Source: Gemmatimonadaceae bacterium (lineage in GTDB: Bacteria > Gemmatimonadota > Gemmatimonadetes > Gemmatimonadales > Gemmatimonadaceae). From it: a DNA stretch of 64,000 nucleotides. Each line of letters opens with the position of its first letter. Positions within the stretch are counted from its first letter, which is position 1. Below are positions 1 through 8,149 of the stretch, piece after piece. Both the position numbers and the translations under genes were made by a program. Location: the NCBI GenBank assembly GCA_016720905.1, contig JADKJT010000034.1:1-64000 (forward strand). The letters are read 5' to 3'. A model generated the notes under the pieces. That model searched no databases. It was not told the DNA's origin and saw only the letters and a list, made by a program, of their open reading frames with translations.

Positions 1-135
1 CGCACGCATAACCACGGCGATCCCCTCACACGATCGGACCTTTCCGCAACATCCGCAAGTGCATCCCCGTACACCACCTGCGCCGTCGTCGTGTCCTTCC
101 GCCCGCGCAGCGCTCAGCGCGTTAGGCTGACCGAC
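1..135. other. Left edge, no gene; possible recombination core site
   Basis: No convincing coding sequence lies between the window edge and the stop codon of the integron integrase. Positions 121-127 read GTTAGGC, which fits the GTTRRRY core of integron att sites, and GCATAAC at 6-12 is one base off its complement GCCTAAC. The 122-base spacing is within the size range of attC sites, but I see no clear internal L-box pairing, so this is only a possible attC or attI remnant. Confidence 0.25.
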
Positions 136-1152
136 CTAGCGCGCACGACCCCGACCACCAGCCTCGGGGCGCATCATGCCGCCCGGGAGCTGGTCCAACG
201 GACTGCGCACGCCGAGCCCGCCACGGTTCAGCACGTGCATGTAGATCATCGTCGTCCTGAGGTCCTTATGACCCAGCAACTCTTGGATCGTACGCGGGTC
301 GTACCCGGCCTCCAGCAGGTGCGTCGCGAAGCTGTGCCGGAATGTGTGACAGGTCACACGCTTGGCAACCCGAGCGGCGCGCGCGGCGTCCGTTACCGCA
401 CGTTGCAGCACGCTCTCATGCAGATGGTGTCGGCGCATCTCGTGCGAAACATCGTCACGATAGGTTCTCGTGGCCGGAAAGACCCATTGCCACGCCCAGC
501 CCCGTGCCGCAGCGTCACCGAGCTTTCGACGCAATGCATCGGGCAACGCCACGAAACCCGCACCCGCCTTCACATCGCGTTCGTGCTGACGGCGCACGCG
601 CACCAAATGGGCTTCCAGCGGACGCACCAACTGTTGCGGCACCATGCTGATCCGGTCCTTCTGTCCCTTACCCTCACGAATCACCAGTTCACGCCGCACC
701 AGGTCAAGGTCCTTCACGCGCAACTGACAGCACTCCAGCAATCGCATGCCGCTGCCATACAATAATTTGGCCATCAGCTGCGGTGTCCCGGAGAGCTCAG
801 CCAGCACCTCCTCCACCTCCGCGCGTGTCAGTACCACCGGCAGCCGCACCGGACGCTTGGCGTGAAGGTGATCCATCGGCAATGCCATCGGCGTCTCCAG
901 GACCTCCCGGTACAGGAACAACAGCGCCGCCAACGCCTGATTCTGTGTGCTGGCCGCCACTCTGCCATCACGCGCCAGATGCGTCAGGAAGTCCCGCACA
1001 TGCGGCACACCCAGGTCGCGCGGATGCTTGCCACGGAAGTAGCGCACGTAGCGACGCACCCACATGGAGTACGCTTCGTCCGTACGCGGGCTGTAGTGCT
1101 TCGCTCGAATCCGGTCCCGCAACACCCCCAATAGAGTTGGTCTCGATGACAT
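136..1152 (-). CDS. intI: Integron-type tyrosine recombinase (IntI)
   Basis: Site-specific recombinase of the integron integrase family, which inserts and excises gene cassettes at attI/attC sites. The predicted protein is 338 residues, close to the 337 of IntI1. The N-terminal SAM-like DNA-binding domain spans about 5-95. The catalytic set is complete: R137 in GSGMRLLE, K162/K165 in GKGQKD, H269-x-x-R272 in HTFRHS, H295 in GHKD and the nucleophile Y304. An extra segment at about 200-225 (VALPDALRRK to WQWVFPA) separates IntI from XerC/XerD. I chose the ATG at 1152 because it leaves the short N-terminus usual for IntI; an ATG at 1191 in the same frame would add 13 residues and neither has a strong ribosome binding site. 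The gene is divergent from the DUF1080 gene on its right. No cassette array is visible in the window. Confidence 0.88.
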   Translation of the reverse strand: MSSRPTLLGVLRDRIRAKHYSPRTDEAYSMWVRRYVRYFRGKHPRDLGVPHVRDFLTHLARDGRVAASTQNQALAALLFLYREVLETPMALPMDHLHAKRPVRLPVVLTRAEVEEVLAELSGTPQLMAKLLYGSGMRLLECCQLRVKDLDLVRRELVIREGKGQKDRISMVPQQLVRPLEAHLVRVRRQHERDVKAGAGFVALPDALRRKLGDAAARGWAWQWVFPATRTYRDDVSHEMRRHHLHESVLQRAVTDAARAARVAKRVTCHTFRHSFATHLLEAGYDPRTIQELLGHKDLRTTMIYMHVLNRGGLGVRSPLDQLPGGMMRPEAGGRGRAR

Positions 1153-1277
1153 AGCCCGCACAATGCGAGCCGCCAGCTCAAGATGTGTCATCGCGCCATT
1201 GCCGCCCCGTTCCAACCATTGCCCACCACCGCCCCCGGCAGGACATTTCCCACATCCCGCCTCCAACACCGCGTCCC

Positions 1278-2024
1278 ATGAAACTCACCGCCCTCCTCGC
1301 CGTCGCCATGTGCGCCGCTCCGCTCCACGCCCAATCCCCACTCGGCGATTGGCCGCAACACTCGCGCGAACGCCCGCATCCACCCATCCAGACACCCGGA
1401 CCCGTCGCCCCCGTCAAGGCGCCGGCCGATGCCGTGGTCCTGTTCGACGGCACTTCGTTGGCCAAATGGATGCAAAGCGACAGCACCCCCGCCAAATGGC
1501 GCATCGTGGACGGCGCGTTTGAAGTGGTGCCGAAAACCGGCACACTCACCACGCGCGAAGGCTTTGGCGATGTGCACCTGCACATCGAGTGGATGGCACC
1601 GAAACCGGCCGTGGGCAAAGACCAGGATCGCGGCAACAGCGGCGTGTTCTTTGGCGGCGGTCGCTACGAAATACAAATCCTCGATTCCTACGACAACGTC
1701 ACCTACGCCGATGGACAGGCCGCCGCGGTATACGGTCAGTATCCACCACTGGTCAATGCCAGTCGCCCGCCCGGTGAATGGCAAAGCTACGACATCGTCT
1801 ACCATCGACCGCGTTTCAATGCCGCGGGCACGCTGCTGTCACCCGCCCGCTTCTCCGTCACCCACAACGGCGTCGAGGTGCAGAAAGACGTGAAGCTCGT
1901 GGGCCCCACCGCCAACGGTTCGCGACCGCCCTACGAAGCGCACCCCGATCGTTTGCCCATCTCGCTGCAGGATCACGGACACCCCGTCCGCTTCCGCAAC
2001 GTCTGGCTGCACAACCTCGAGTGA
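1278..2024 (+). CDS. Secreted DUF1080 (3-keto-disaccharide hydrolase-like) protein
   Basis: Exported protein of 248 residues with one DUF1080 domain, a concanavalin-like fold now often named 3-keto-disaccharide hydrolase and common in glycan-degrading bacteria. A signal peptide is clear at the N-terminus (MKLTALLAVAMCAAPLHAQS). The domain begins near VVLFDGTSLAKW and includes the typical GNSGVFFGGGRYEIQILDS segment and the C-terminal PISLQDHG and VRFRNVWL motifs. The ATG at 1278 is preferred to upstream starts because it places the signal peptide first. The following TPR gene starts within a few bases of the stop, so the two are probably cotranscribed. The substrate is unknown. Confidence 0.85.
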   Translation: MKLTALLAVAMCAAPLHAQSPLGDWPQHSRERPHPPIQTPGPVAPVKAPADAVVLFDGTSLAKWMQSDSTPAKWRIVDGAFEVVPKTGTLTTREGFGDVHLHIEWMAPKPAVGKDQDRGNSGVFFGGGRYEIQILDSYDNVTYADGQAAAVYGQYPPLVNASRPPGEWQSYDIVYHRPRFNAAGTLLSPARFSVTHNGVEVQKDVKLVGPTANGSRPPYEAHPDRLPISLQDHGHPVRFRNVWLHNLE

Positions 2025-2029
2025 CGACA

Positions 2030-2872
2030 ATGCGCACCACCACGCGACGTTCGCTCATCGTACTCGGCATGCTGGGCGCGCTCACCACCGCCGCCCATGC
2101 GCAGTCCGTACAGTATCGCTCACCCGCCGGCATTGAGTACCGCGCCCAGGCCGACACGGGTCCGGTCGCCCGCGCGCAGGCGGCACTCGACGCCGACCCG
2201 CGCAACGTGCAACGCATCATTGCCCTGGGCGTCGCGCAGTCCGGCGCGCGACAGTTCCGTGAAGCCATTGCCACCTTCACGCGCGGACTCGCCATCGCGC
2301 CCAACGACGCCATGCTCTACCGGTGGCGCGGCCACCGCTACATCTCGGTGCGCGAGTTCGACAAGGCCCAAGCCGATCTCACCCGCGGCTACCAACTCGA
2401 CAGCACCAACTACGGCATCCTGTTTCACACCGGCGTGCTACGATTCATCAAGGGCGACTTCGCCGGCGCTGCCACCATGTTCGCCAAAGCCCAACCGCGC
2501 GCACCCGATGGCGGTGAACTGGCCGGCAGCACCGACTGGTTGTGGATGTCACTGTCGCGCGTCGGAAAAACCGACCAGGCAAACGCCATGCTCGCGCGTC
2601 ACCCCGATTCGCTGCCCACCACACCGGGCTACGCCTACGTGTCGCGACTCAAGCTGTATCGCGGCGTGCTCACTCCGGAAACGCTGTTCGCACCGTCCGA
2701 TACCGCCGACGTGCAGGTGGCCACCCTCAGCTACGGGCTCGGCAGTTGGTACCTCGTGCACGGCGACACCACCAAGGCCAAGGCGGCCTTCCAGCGCGCC
2801 GTGAAGTCGGGCGGCTGGCCCGGCTTCGGATTTATCGTTTCCGAAGCGGAGTTGGCGCGAATGTCAAGGTAG
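2030..2872 (+). CDS. Secreted TPR-repeat protein
   Basis: Exported protein of 280 residues with a signal peptide (MRTTTRRSLIVLGMLGALTTAAHAQ). At least three tetratricopeptide-like helical repeats follow, visible in ARQFREAIATFTRGLAIAPND, EFDKAQADLTRGYQLD and DFAGAATMFAKAQ, so it is likely a periplasmic protein-interaction scaffold. The ATG at 2030 lies six bases after the stop of the DUF1080 gene; a GTG at 2021 in the same frame overlaps that stop. No enzymatic domain is visible. Its role is unknown, but cotranscription suggests work with the DUF1080 protein. Confidence 0.8.
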   Translation: MRTTTRRSLIVLGMLGALTTAAHAQSVQYRSPAGIEYRAQADTGPVARAQAALDADPRNVQRIIALGVAQSGARQFREAIATFTRGLAIAPNDAMLYRWRGHRYISVREFDKAQADLTRGYQLDSTNYGILFHTGVLRFIKGDFAGAATMFAKAQPRAPDGGELAGSTDWLWMSLSRVGKTDQANAMLARHPDSLPTTPGYAYVSRLKLYRGVLTPETLFAPSDTADVQVATLSYGLGSWYLVHGDTTKAKAAFQRAVKSGGWPGFGFIVSEAELARMSR

Positions 2873-2926
2873 GTGTTTGAGTCGTCAATCGGGTAGATTG
2901 AAGGACTCTCACACGGGTGACTACGC

Positions 2927-3229
2927 ATGAAGGAATTTGAATTCGACGCCGAAGGACGCCACTACACCTGCACGGTCGTGGAGCGCAAAGGCGCCAGCGC
3001 CTCGTCGTGGTGGTGGTTCTCGGTCTCCGGCGATATGCAGAATTACGCGCCCTTCATGACCGCCAACAGCGACACGCGGGCCTCGGTGCAGGAGCGCGTG
3101 CTGCAGTACTACAACAACCGGCTGTTCCAGCTGTCGCAGCCCACGCAGCGCGGATCACACTGGGCCAAGCGCAACGTCCCGGCGGCGCAGCCCGCCCAGC
3201 CGACCCCCGAAGTCACGCCCGCCGTCTAA
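2927..3229 (+). CDS. Small protein of unknown function (100 aa)
   Basis: A cytoplasmic-looking protein of 100 residues that I do not recognise. It starts MKEFEFDAEGRHY, has an aromatic stretch SSWWWFSVSG and ends in a proline/alanine-rich tail. It has no signal peptide, membrane segment or cysteine motif. Codon use matches the neighbours. Its stop overlaps by four bases the stop of the convergent PLP lyase gene. Confidence 0.6.
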   Translation: MKEFEFDAEGRHYTCTVVERKGASASSWWWFSVSGDMQNYAPFMTANSDTRASVQERVLQYYNNRLFQLSQPTQRGSHWAKRNVPAAQPAQPTPEVTPAV

Positions 3230-4185
3230 CTCAACAGCTGCGCGAAGCGTGGTAAATCCACGTTTCCGCCGCTGACTATCACACCCACGCGCGCGCCTCG
3301 CAGCGACGCGCCGGCGTCGCAGACGGCCGCCAGCCCCAGGCAACCCGTGGGCTCGACAATGAGCTTCATGCGTTCGGCAAAGAAGCGCATGGCGTCCACC
3401 AGCTGCGCGTCGGTCACGGTCACGATGTCGTCCACGTCACGGCGAATGATCGTGAACGTCATGGGACTCAACGCCTGCGTCTGCGCCCCGTCGGCAATGG
3501 TCTTCGGTGTATCGATGCGCACAATGGCCCCGCTGCGAAACGACTGCTGCGCATCGTTGCCGGCCTCAGGTTCCACACCAATCACCTTGCACTGCGGCGA
3601 CCGCGCCCGCGCTGACAATGCGCTGCCACTCAACAGTCCGCCCCCACCGGTGCACACGAACAGGTAGTCCAGCTCGCCCACCTCTTCAAACAGCTCCAGC
3701 GCCGCCGTCCCCTGCCCGGCAATCACATCGGCATGGTCGAATGGTGGGATCAGCGTCATGCCCCGCGCTGCCGCCAGCTCACGCGTGAGTGCTTCGCGAT
3801 CCTGCGTGAAGCGGTCGAACAGGATCACCTCGCCACCGTACCCGCGGGTGGCGTCAATCTTGGCCTGCGGTGCGTCCAGTGGCATCAGAATCACTGAGGG
3901 CATCCCCAGCAACTGGGCCGACAGGGCGATGGCCTGCGCGTGATTGCCGGACGAAAACGCAATCACCCCCGCCGCGCGCTGCGCCGCATCAAACTGCGAC
4001 AGCGCATTGAACGCGCCGCGAAACTTGAAGGCGCCCATACGCTGGAAGTTCTCGCACTTGAAGAACACGGACGCGTTGAGGCGCCGATCGAGCGTGGCCG
4101 AGCGCAGCACGGGCGTGTGATGGGCATGGCCGTCAATGCGTGACGCGGCGGCCACGACATCGGCGTAGGTAGGCAGAGTGTTCAT
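3226..4185 (-). CDS. PLP-dependent threonine / threo-3-hydroxyaspartate ammonia-lyase family
   Basis: Fold type II PLP enzyme of 319 residues from the serine racemase/threonine dehydratase group, expected to deaminate a hydroxy amino acid. The PLP lysine lies in AFKFRGAFNA, the substrate loop is SSGNHAQAIALS, and the glycine-rich phosphate clamp is CTGGGGLLSG. It lacks the C-terminal ACT regulatory domain of biosynthetic IlvA. The segments GYGGEVILFDR and IPPFDHADVIAGQGTAALE resemble threo-3-hydroxy-L-aspartate ammonia-lyases more than threonine dehydratases; this is from memory, not an alignment. The ATG at 4185 places the conserved start at once. The gene sits downstream of the SCO gene on the same strand with an 82-base gap. 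Confidence 0.8.
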   Translation of the reverse strand: MNTLPTYADVVAAASRIDGHAHHTPVLRSATLDRRLNASVFFKCENFQRMGAFKFRGAFNALSQFDAAQRAAGVIAFSSGNHAQAIALSAQLLGMPSVILMPLDAPQAKIDATRGYGGEVILFDRFTQDREALTRELAAARGMTLIPPFDHADVIAGQGTAALELFEEVGELDYLFVCTGGGGLLSGSALSARARSPQCKVIGVEPEAGNDAQQSFRSGAIVRIDTPKTIADGAQTQALSPMTFTIIRRDVDDIVTVTDAQLVDAMRFFAERMKLIVEPTGCLGLAAVCDAGASLRGARVGVIVSGGNVDLPRFAQLLS

Positions 4186-4267
4186 GGGCGAATCGGAGGG
4201 ATCGGGCAGGTCAGTCCGTCCAATATATCCCGCCCGCACCTCGCTGCCGAACTCGCCCGGCGCAGCC

Positions 4268-5170
4268 TCAGTGCGGTCCGTCCGACGCCGGAATGGCCGC
4301 AAACAGTTCGCCTACCCGCCCCCACCCACCATCCAGTCGCCATGCCACATGTCCGCGTGCGTCGGTCGCCATCACCGCGCTCATGTGCTCGATATCACCC
4401 GTCCGTTCATCCCGGCGCCGCTGCACGCCAAGCGCATCCAGCACACGGGTCACCGACTCGACGCTCCCCGACAGCACACGATCGGCCGGACCCAGCTCCC
4501 AGGCCGACGCAATCATGGACAGGTGCTCGGGCGTGTCGCGCCACGGGTCCAGCGTAATCACCACCACCGGCACGTCCGCGCGATTGACTGCTACGCGCGC
4601 CGCGCGCACGTCGTGCACCACCACCGGACACACAGTGGCGCAGTGGCCAAAGGCAAACGTGAGAATCACCGGCGTGCCGCGGAAGTCGGCCAACGACGTG
4701 CGCCGGCCGTGCTGGTCAATCAACTCGTGCGACGTGACATCGATATCCACCGCCATTGGCATGCCGGACTGGGAGACAATAGCAGTCTGACCCAGTCCGG
4801 CCACGAACGCGACATGCGCTCCGGTCTTCACCACGCCAAGCACGATGGCGAACGCCAACCCCAGCATCACCGGTCGCCACCGCCAGTCGGCAAACATCCG
4901 TCGCACGTCATCGCGCAGCGCTCGGCCCCACACCGCCAGCAACACACCCAGCATGCCCAACGGCTCACCAATCAACACGATCCATCCGCCGGCATCGGGC
5001 AACCCGCCGGGCATTGATCCGAAGCAGACAGCCCGCGTGCGCAACAGCCACTCGGGCTCCACCGCACCAGCCGGCCAGAGCGCCAGCGCCCACCACGCGG
5101 CCGTGATCACCACGATCGACAGCAGCGCAATGGACGCGACCCCTGGCCGAGCCGGCCATCGGTTGATCAT
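4268..5170 (-). CDS. SCO1/SenC-type copper chaperone with N-terminal membrane segments
   Basis: Membrane-anchored thioredoxin-fold protein of 300 residues that should deliver copper to the CuA or CuB site of the adjacent heme-copper enzyme. Hydrophobic segments lie at about 10-35, 60-85 and 105-130. The SCO domain follows with the copper-binding C177-x3-C181 (GHCATVCP) and the distal histidine in DIEHMSAV. The multi-span N-terminus is longer than in ordinary SCO proteins, which have a single anchor. The ATG at 5170 overlaps the subunit I stop (ATGA), indicating translational coupling; a GTG at 5182 would add four residues. It is the last gene of the leftward respiratory operon. Confidence 0.87.
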   Translation of the reverse strand: MINRWPARPGVASIALLSIVVITAAWWALALWPAGAVEPEWLLRTRAVCFGSMPGGLPDAGGWIVLIGEPLGMLGVLLAVWGRALRDDVRRMFADWRWRPVMLGLAFAIVLGVVKTGAHVAFVAGLGQTAIVSQSGMPMAVDIDVTSHELIDQHGRRTSLADFRGTPVILTFAFGHCATVCPVVVHDVRAARVAVNRADVPVVVITLDPWRDTPEHLSMIASAWELGPADRVLSGSVESVTRVLDALGVQRRRDERTGDIEHMSAVMATDARGHVAWRLDGGWGRVGELFAAIPASDGPH

Positions 5171-6912
5171 CCAATCTTCCACAGGAACGTGAGCAGCTTC
5201 CAGTTGGCGAAGTAGTACAGGATGAACGCCACCAGGAAGACACCCACCAGCACCAGCGTGCCCGGTGTCGCGCCAAAAATGCCGCGGGACGGCGCGTGCA
5301 ACGCCTCGTTCAACTCGTCAACGTTCGCCACATGCACCGGCGGGTTGGTGAGTCCGGGCGGAATGCCCACGATGTCCGGTCCGCGTGGCATGTCGCCCAC
5401 GGGTTTGCCAAAGAACACCGACACCACGGCAATCGCGATGAACGACAGCGCGCCCGTCACCGCAATGATGCCGCCGATGCCCATCATCGCCAGGAACAAG
5501 TCAACCGCCGGATTGAACTGCACGTCATACGGCGCCTGTGAGAACGAAATGTCCCAGTGACGACGCGGCACGCCAAAGCTGCCGGCAAACGTCATCCCCA
5601 TCACCAGCAGCAGCAGCCCGCCGGCAAACAGGTATGGCTGGATCTTGGCCAGCTTCCAGAACGCCACCTTCTTGCGGAAGATGAGCGGCAGCAGATAGTA
5701 CGTGGCACCCATGAACGCGAGCGCGGTGCCACTCACCACCGTGGAGTGGAAGTGCCCCGGAATGCGCAGCGTGTTGTGGGCGATGATGTTGATCTGCTCG
5801 GTGCCCAGCGTCACGCCGGTAATGCCACCGACAAACCCGAATACCACCACCGACAACACCAGCGACGAGAAGCCGGGATCACCCCAGGGCGCGTGACGCA
5901 ACCACCCGAACAATCCGTCATTGTATCCGCGCAACCGCATCCCCAGTTCCATACCGGCAGGCACGGTGAATCCGTGCACCATCGAAGCCAGTACCGCCAT
6001 GTACATGAAGTACGACGTGTTCACAATCTTCCACGCCGAACTGAACCCGGGGTCCACCAACAGATGGTGCGCCGAGGCCATGGAGATGAACATGATGTAC
6101 AGCACGAAGGCCGAACGACTCACTTTTTCGTTCAACACCACCGATCCCACGGTAAGGGCGCCCAGCATGTACCAGATGGCCACCATCGCCGCCACGTTGA
6201 TCTGCTGCGACGAGTGACCCAGCGCCCACCACAACAGCCGATAGAGCTGCGGGTCAACTTCGGGAATCAGCCCCACCGACCAGAGAAACGTGGGAACGTA
6301 CACCATCGCGCCGTGCACCAGCGTGATCACGGCAATGATGGCCGCCGTCACCGCACCATACACCACCAAAGGCACCGATCCCACATAGGTCTTCTCGCGT
6401 TTGGCGATCACCAGCGTGGCAAAGAACTGGCACGTCACCAGCAACGCGCCCACCGCAAAGAAGATCACACCCAGATAGAACAGCGGATGCGCCTTGAGCG
6501 GCGGATACGAAGTGAACAGCACGTCGGCGCGCCCGCTCCACTGCGCCCATTCCACAATCAGCGTGCCCAGCAGCATCAATCCGAAGTTGAACCAGCCGAA
6601 GCGTGGGGCCGCGGGTCGGGCATTGAGCAACACGGTACTGGCAAACCACAGCACCGCCATCTCGAAGTAGATGATGAAGAAGATCAGCATGTTCATGCCG
6701 TGCACGCCCAGCAGGCGGTAGTACCACACCGCCGGCAGCAGGTGCACGGCCTGCCAGCGCGTCAGCACCAGCAGCAGTGCGGCAATGGTGCCCACCAGCA
6801 ATGACACAACGGCCACCACCGCATTCACCTTGATCAGCCGTTCCGCCGAGAGGTGAATGGTGCGACCCGTCGCAGGACACGTCCGCGACACCGACACCGA
6901 AAGCGCGCTCAT
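5167..6912 (-). CDS. Heme-copper oxidoreductase subunit I, B-type, lacking the active-site Tyr; probable NO reductase
   Basis: Integral membrane catalytic subunit of 581 residues with about 13 hydrophobic helices. All heme and metal histidines are present: H71 (GVHGMN) and H389 for the low-spin heme, H387 (PGHFH) for the active-site heme, and H233, H282 and H283 for the copper or iron B site. The numbering matches Thermus ba3 oxidase almost exactly (H72, H233, H282, H283, H384, H386). The tyrosine that ba3 crosslinks to H233 (Y237) is glutamine here (GHSSQQ). Oxygen reductases need this tyrosine; NO-reducing members of the superfamily lack it. I therefore infer an NO reductase branched from B-type oxidases; databases will probably call it cytochrome c oxidase subunit I. 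The start overlaps the subunit II stop (ATGA). Confidence 0.85.
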   Translation of the reverse strand: MSALSVSVSRTCPATGRTIHLSAERLIKVNAVVAVVSLLVGTIAALLLVLTRWQAVHLLPAVWYYRLLGVHGMNMLIFFIIYFEMAVLWFASTVLLNARPAAPRFGWFNFGLMLLGTLIVEWAQWSGRADVLFTSYPPLKAHPLFYLGVIFFAVGALLVTCQFFATLVIAKREKTYVGSVPLVVYGAVTAAIIAVITLVHGAMVYVPTFLWSVGLIPEVDPQLYRLLWWALGHSSQQINVAAMVAIWYMLGALTVGSVVLNEKVSRSAFVLYIMFISMASAHHLLVDPGFSSAWKIVNTSYFMYMAVLASMVHGFTVPAGMELGMRLRGYNDGLFGWLRHAPWGDPGFSSLVLSVVVFGFVGGITGVTLGTEQINIIAHNTLRIPGHFHSTVVSGTALAFMGATYYLLPLIFRKKVAFWKLAKIQPYLFAGGLLLLVMGMTFAGSFGVPRRHWDISFSQAPYDVQFNPAVDLFLAMMGIGGIIAVTGALSFIAIAVVSVFFGKPVGDMPRGPDIVGIPPGLTNPPVHVANVDELNEALHAPSRGIFGATPGTLVLVGVFLVAFILYYFANWKLLTFLWKIG

Positions 6913-7514
6913 GGCTGATCCCCCGACTTCACGGCGGCGTGGCTGTTGTCGGCCACCGGTTTGCCGGTTTCATCCACCACGATGACGCGACCCACCATCG
7001 TGTGATGACCGATGCCGCAGAACTCGTTGCAGATGATGCGGAAATCGCCGGAGGCGGTGGGCGTCACGCGCAGCGCGTAGTCGTAGCCCGGCACGATCTG
7101 GAAGTTCACGTTCACCGGAAACAGCGAGAATCCGTGGTTCACGTCCAGCGACGAGAGATGCAGCATGTACTCCTTGCCGCGCTCGAGCTGGAGAATCGGA
7201 TACCACTGGAACGTCAGCCCCACGAGATACACGTCTGATCCCGGCGGCGCCTGCACAATCGGCACTCCGCGATCTTCCGCCACCTTGTACTGCTTCGCGA
7301 AGGCCAGCGTGCGTGCGTAATACGTCTTCGGGTCAACGCGCCGACGCACACCCGACGGATTCTGTCCGCCGCGGAAGTGCCACAGTGGCATCATGGCGAA
7401 CAGCACCATGCACCAGGCGAAGGCAATCGCCACCCACACCTTCTCGGCTTTGTGCGCGGGCCTCCACCAGATGCCCGGTACCGGATCAAGGCCGGTATGA
7501 ACCTTGGTGAGCAT
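6909..7514 (-). CDS. CuA-containing subunit II of the heme-copper enzyme
   Basis: Membrane-anchored electron-entry subunit of 201 residues with one N-terminal transmembrane helix (about 26-45) and a periplasmic cupredoxin domain. All CuA ligands are visible: H127 (DVNHGFS), then C162, C166, H170 and M173 in CNEFCGIGHHTM. The 35-residue gap from H127 to C162 equals that in Thermus ba3 subunit II (H114 to C149). CuA implies electrons from a soluble cytochrome c or cupredoxin rather than directly from quinol. The gene lies between the 57-residue protein and subunit I, overlapping the latter by four bases. Confidence 0.9.
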   Translation of the reverse strand: MLTKVHTGLDPVPGIWWRPAHKAEKVWVAIAFAWCMVLFAMMPLWHFRGGQNPSGVRRRVDPKTYYARTLAFAKQYKVAEDRGVPIVQAPPGSDVYLVGLTFQWYPILQLERGKEYMLHLSSLDVNHGFSLFPVNVNFQIVPGYDYALRVTPTASGDFRIICNEFCGIGHHTMVGRVIVVDETGKPVADNSHAAVKSGDQP

Positions 7515-7523
7515 CGGGTCCTC

Positions 7524-7697
7524 TTAGGGTAGGGTGGCTTGCGGCATGGAGAAGATCTCCCAGGTGCCCCAGCCGGTATAAACCACCAGCATGATCACCA
7601 TGCCGACGGCCAGCAGCAGAAAGACATTGTCGAACAGACGTTGTCCGAGTGGCGGGCGCTCGAGCGGATCCTCGGGCGGGCGGGACGGAGTGGACAT
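7524..7697 (-). CDS. Small single-span membrane subunit (57 aa)
   Basis: Short reading frame starting ATG TCC ACT CCG and ending in TAA. It has a charged proline-rich N-terminus (PSRPPEDPLERPP), one hydrophobic helix (FLLLAVGMVIMLVVYTG) and the ending FSMPQATLP. A strong ribosome binding site (AAGGAGG, on the complement of 7703-7710) precedes the ATG. Position, size and topology resemble the small single-helix subunits of ba3-type and related heme-copper enzymes. It starts 32 bases after the Rrf2 regulator stop and ends 9 bases before the subunit II start, so it belongs to the operon. Confidence 0.75.
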   Translation of the reverse strand: MSTPSRPPEDPLERPPLGQRLFDNVFLLLAVGMVIMLVVYTGWGTWEIFSMPQATLP

Positions 7698-7702
7698 GCA
7701 GA

Positions 7703-7710
7703 TCCTCCTT
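7703..7710 (-). promoter_or_regulatory. Strong Shine-Dalgarno for the 57-residue subunit
   Basis: The complement reads AAGGAGGA about five bases before the ATG at 7697. It is one of the few canonical ribosome binding sites in the window and supports the small gene being real. Confidence 0.7.
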
Positions 7711-7729
7711 CGTAGGTGGATGGGATCGC

Positions 7730-8149
7730 TCAGATGCTTCGTGTCGCAGGGTCCTTCTTCAGCAGGTCAGCTACCGTGGTCTGACCGAAAAACGTTTCAA
7801 CGTCCGACGCCACGCGCGACCACCGATGGTGCGCGAGACACGGGTGGGCGTCACCACAGGTGGCGCGGCCCAACAGGCAACGGCGTTCCCCCGCAGGCTG
7901 GAACGGACCCACCACGCGCGAGAGCACCAATTCCCGCGGCGAGTCGACCAGTTGGAATCCGCCGTGACGGCCACGCACCGAGCGCAGCACGCCCGCGCGG
8001 GTCAGGGCGTGCATGGTTTTCGAGAGGTAGTTGCGCGGACACGCCAGCGAGGCGGCGACGTCGTCCACCCGCACCGGGACCTCGGCCCCATGTTCGGCGA
8101 TGTACAGCACGGCGCGCAGCGCATTTTGGGCGGTACTGTTGAGAAACAC
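7730..8149 (-). CDS. Rrf2-family iron-sulfur regulator, NsrR-like
   Basis: Winged-helix transcription regulator of 139 residues in the Rrf2 family. The recognition region lies at about 25-65 (DDVAASL, NYLSKTMHAL, RGRHGGFQL). Three cysteines, C91, C98 and C104 in CLLGRATCGDAHPC, sit where E. coli NsrR has C91, C96 and C102 for its NO-sensitive iron-sulfur cluster. I infer an NO- or redox-sensing repressor of the respiratory operon it heads and possibly of the divergent cytochrome b operon. The start is GTG without a clear Shine-Dalgarno. Confidence 0.82.
   Translation of the reverse strand: MFLNSTAQNALRAVLYIAEHGAEVPVRVDDVAASLACPRNYLSKTMHALTRAGVLRSVRGRHGGFQLVDSPRELVLSRVVGPFQPAGERRCLLGRATCGDAHPCLAHHRWSRVASDVETFFGQTTVADLLKKDPATRSI

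Noticed and set aside
5557..6804. Plus-strand frame of 415 codons rich in His, Gln and Arg
   Set aside because: It is antisense to the heme-copper subunit I gene and mirrors its membrane-helix codons.
5167..7514. Plain cytochrome c oxidase (ba3) call for subunits I and II
   Set aside because: The CuA and heme ligands fit, but the active-site tyrosine is glutamine, so an oxygen reductase is not supported.
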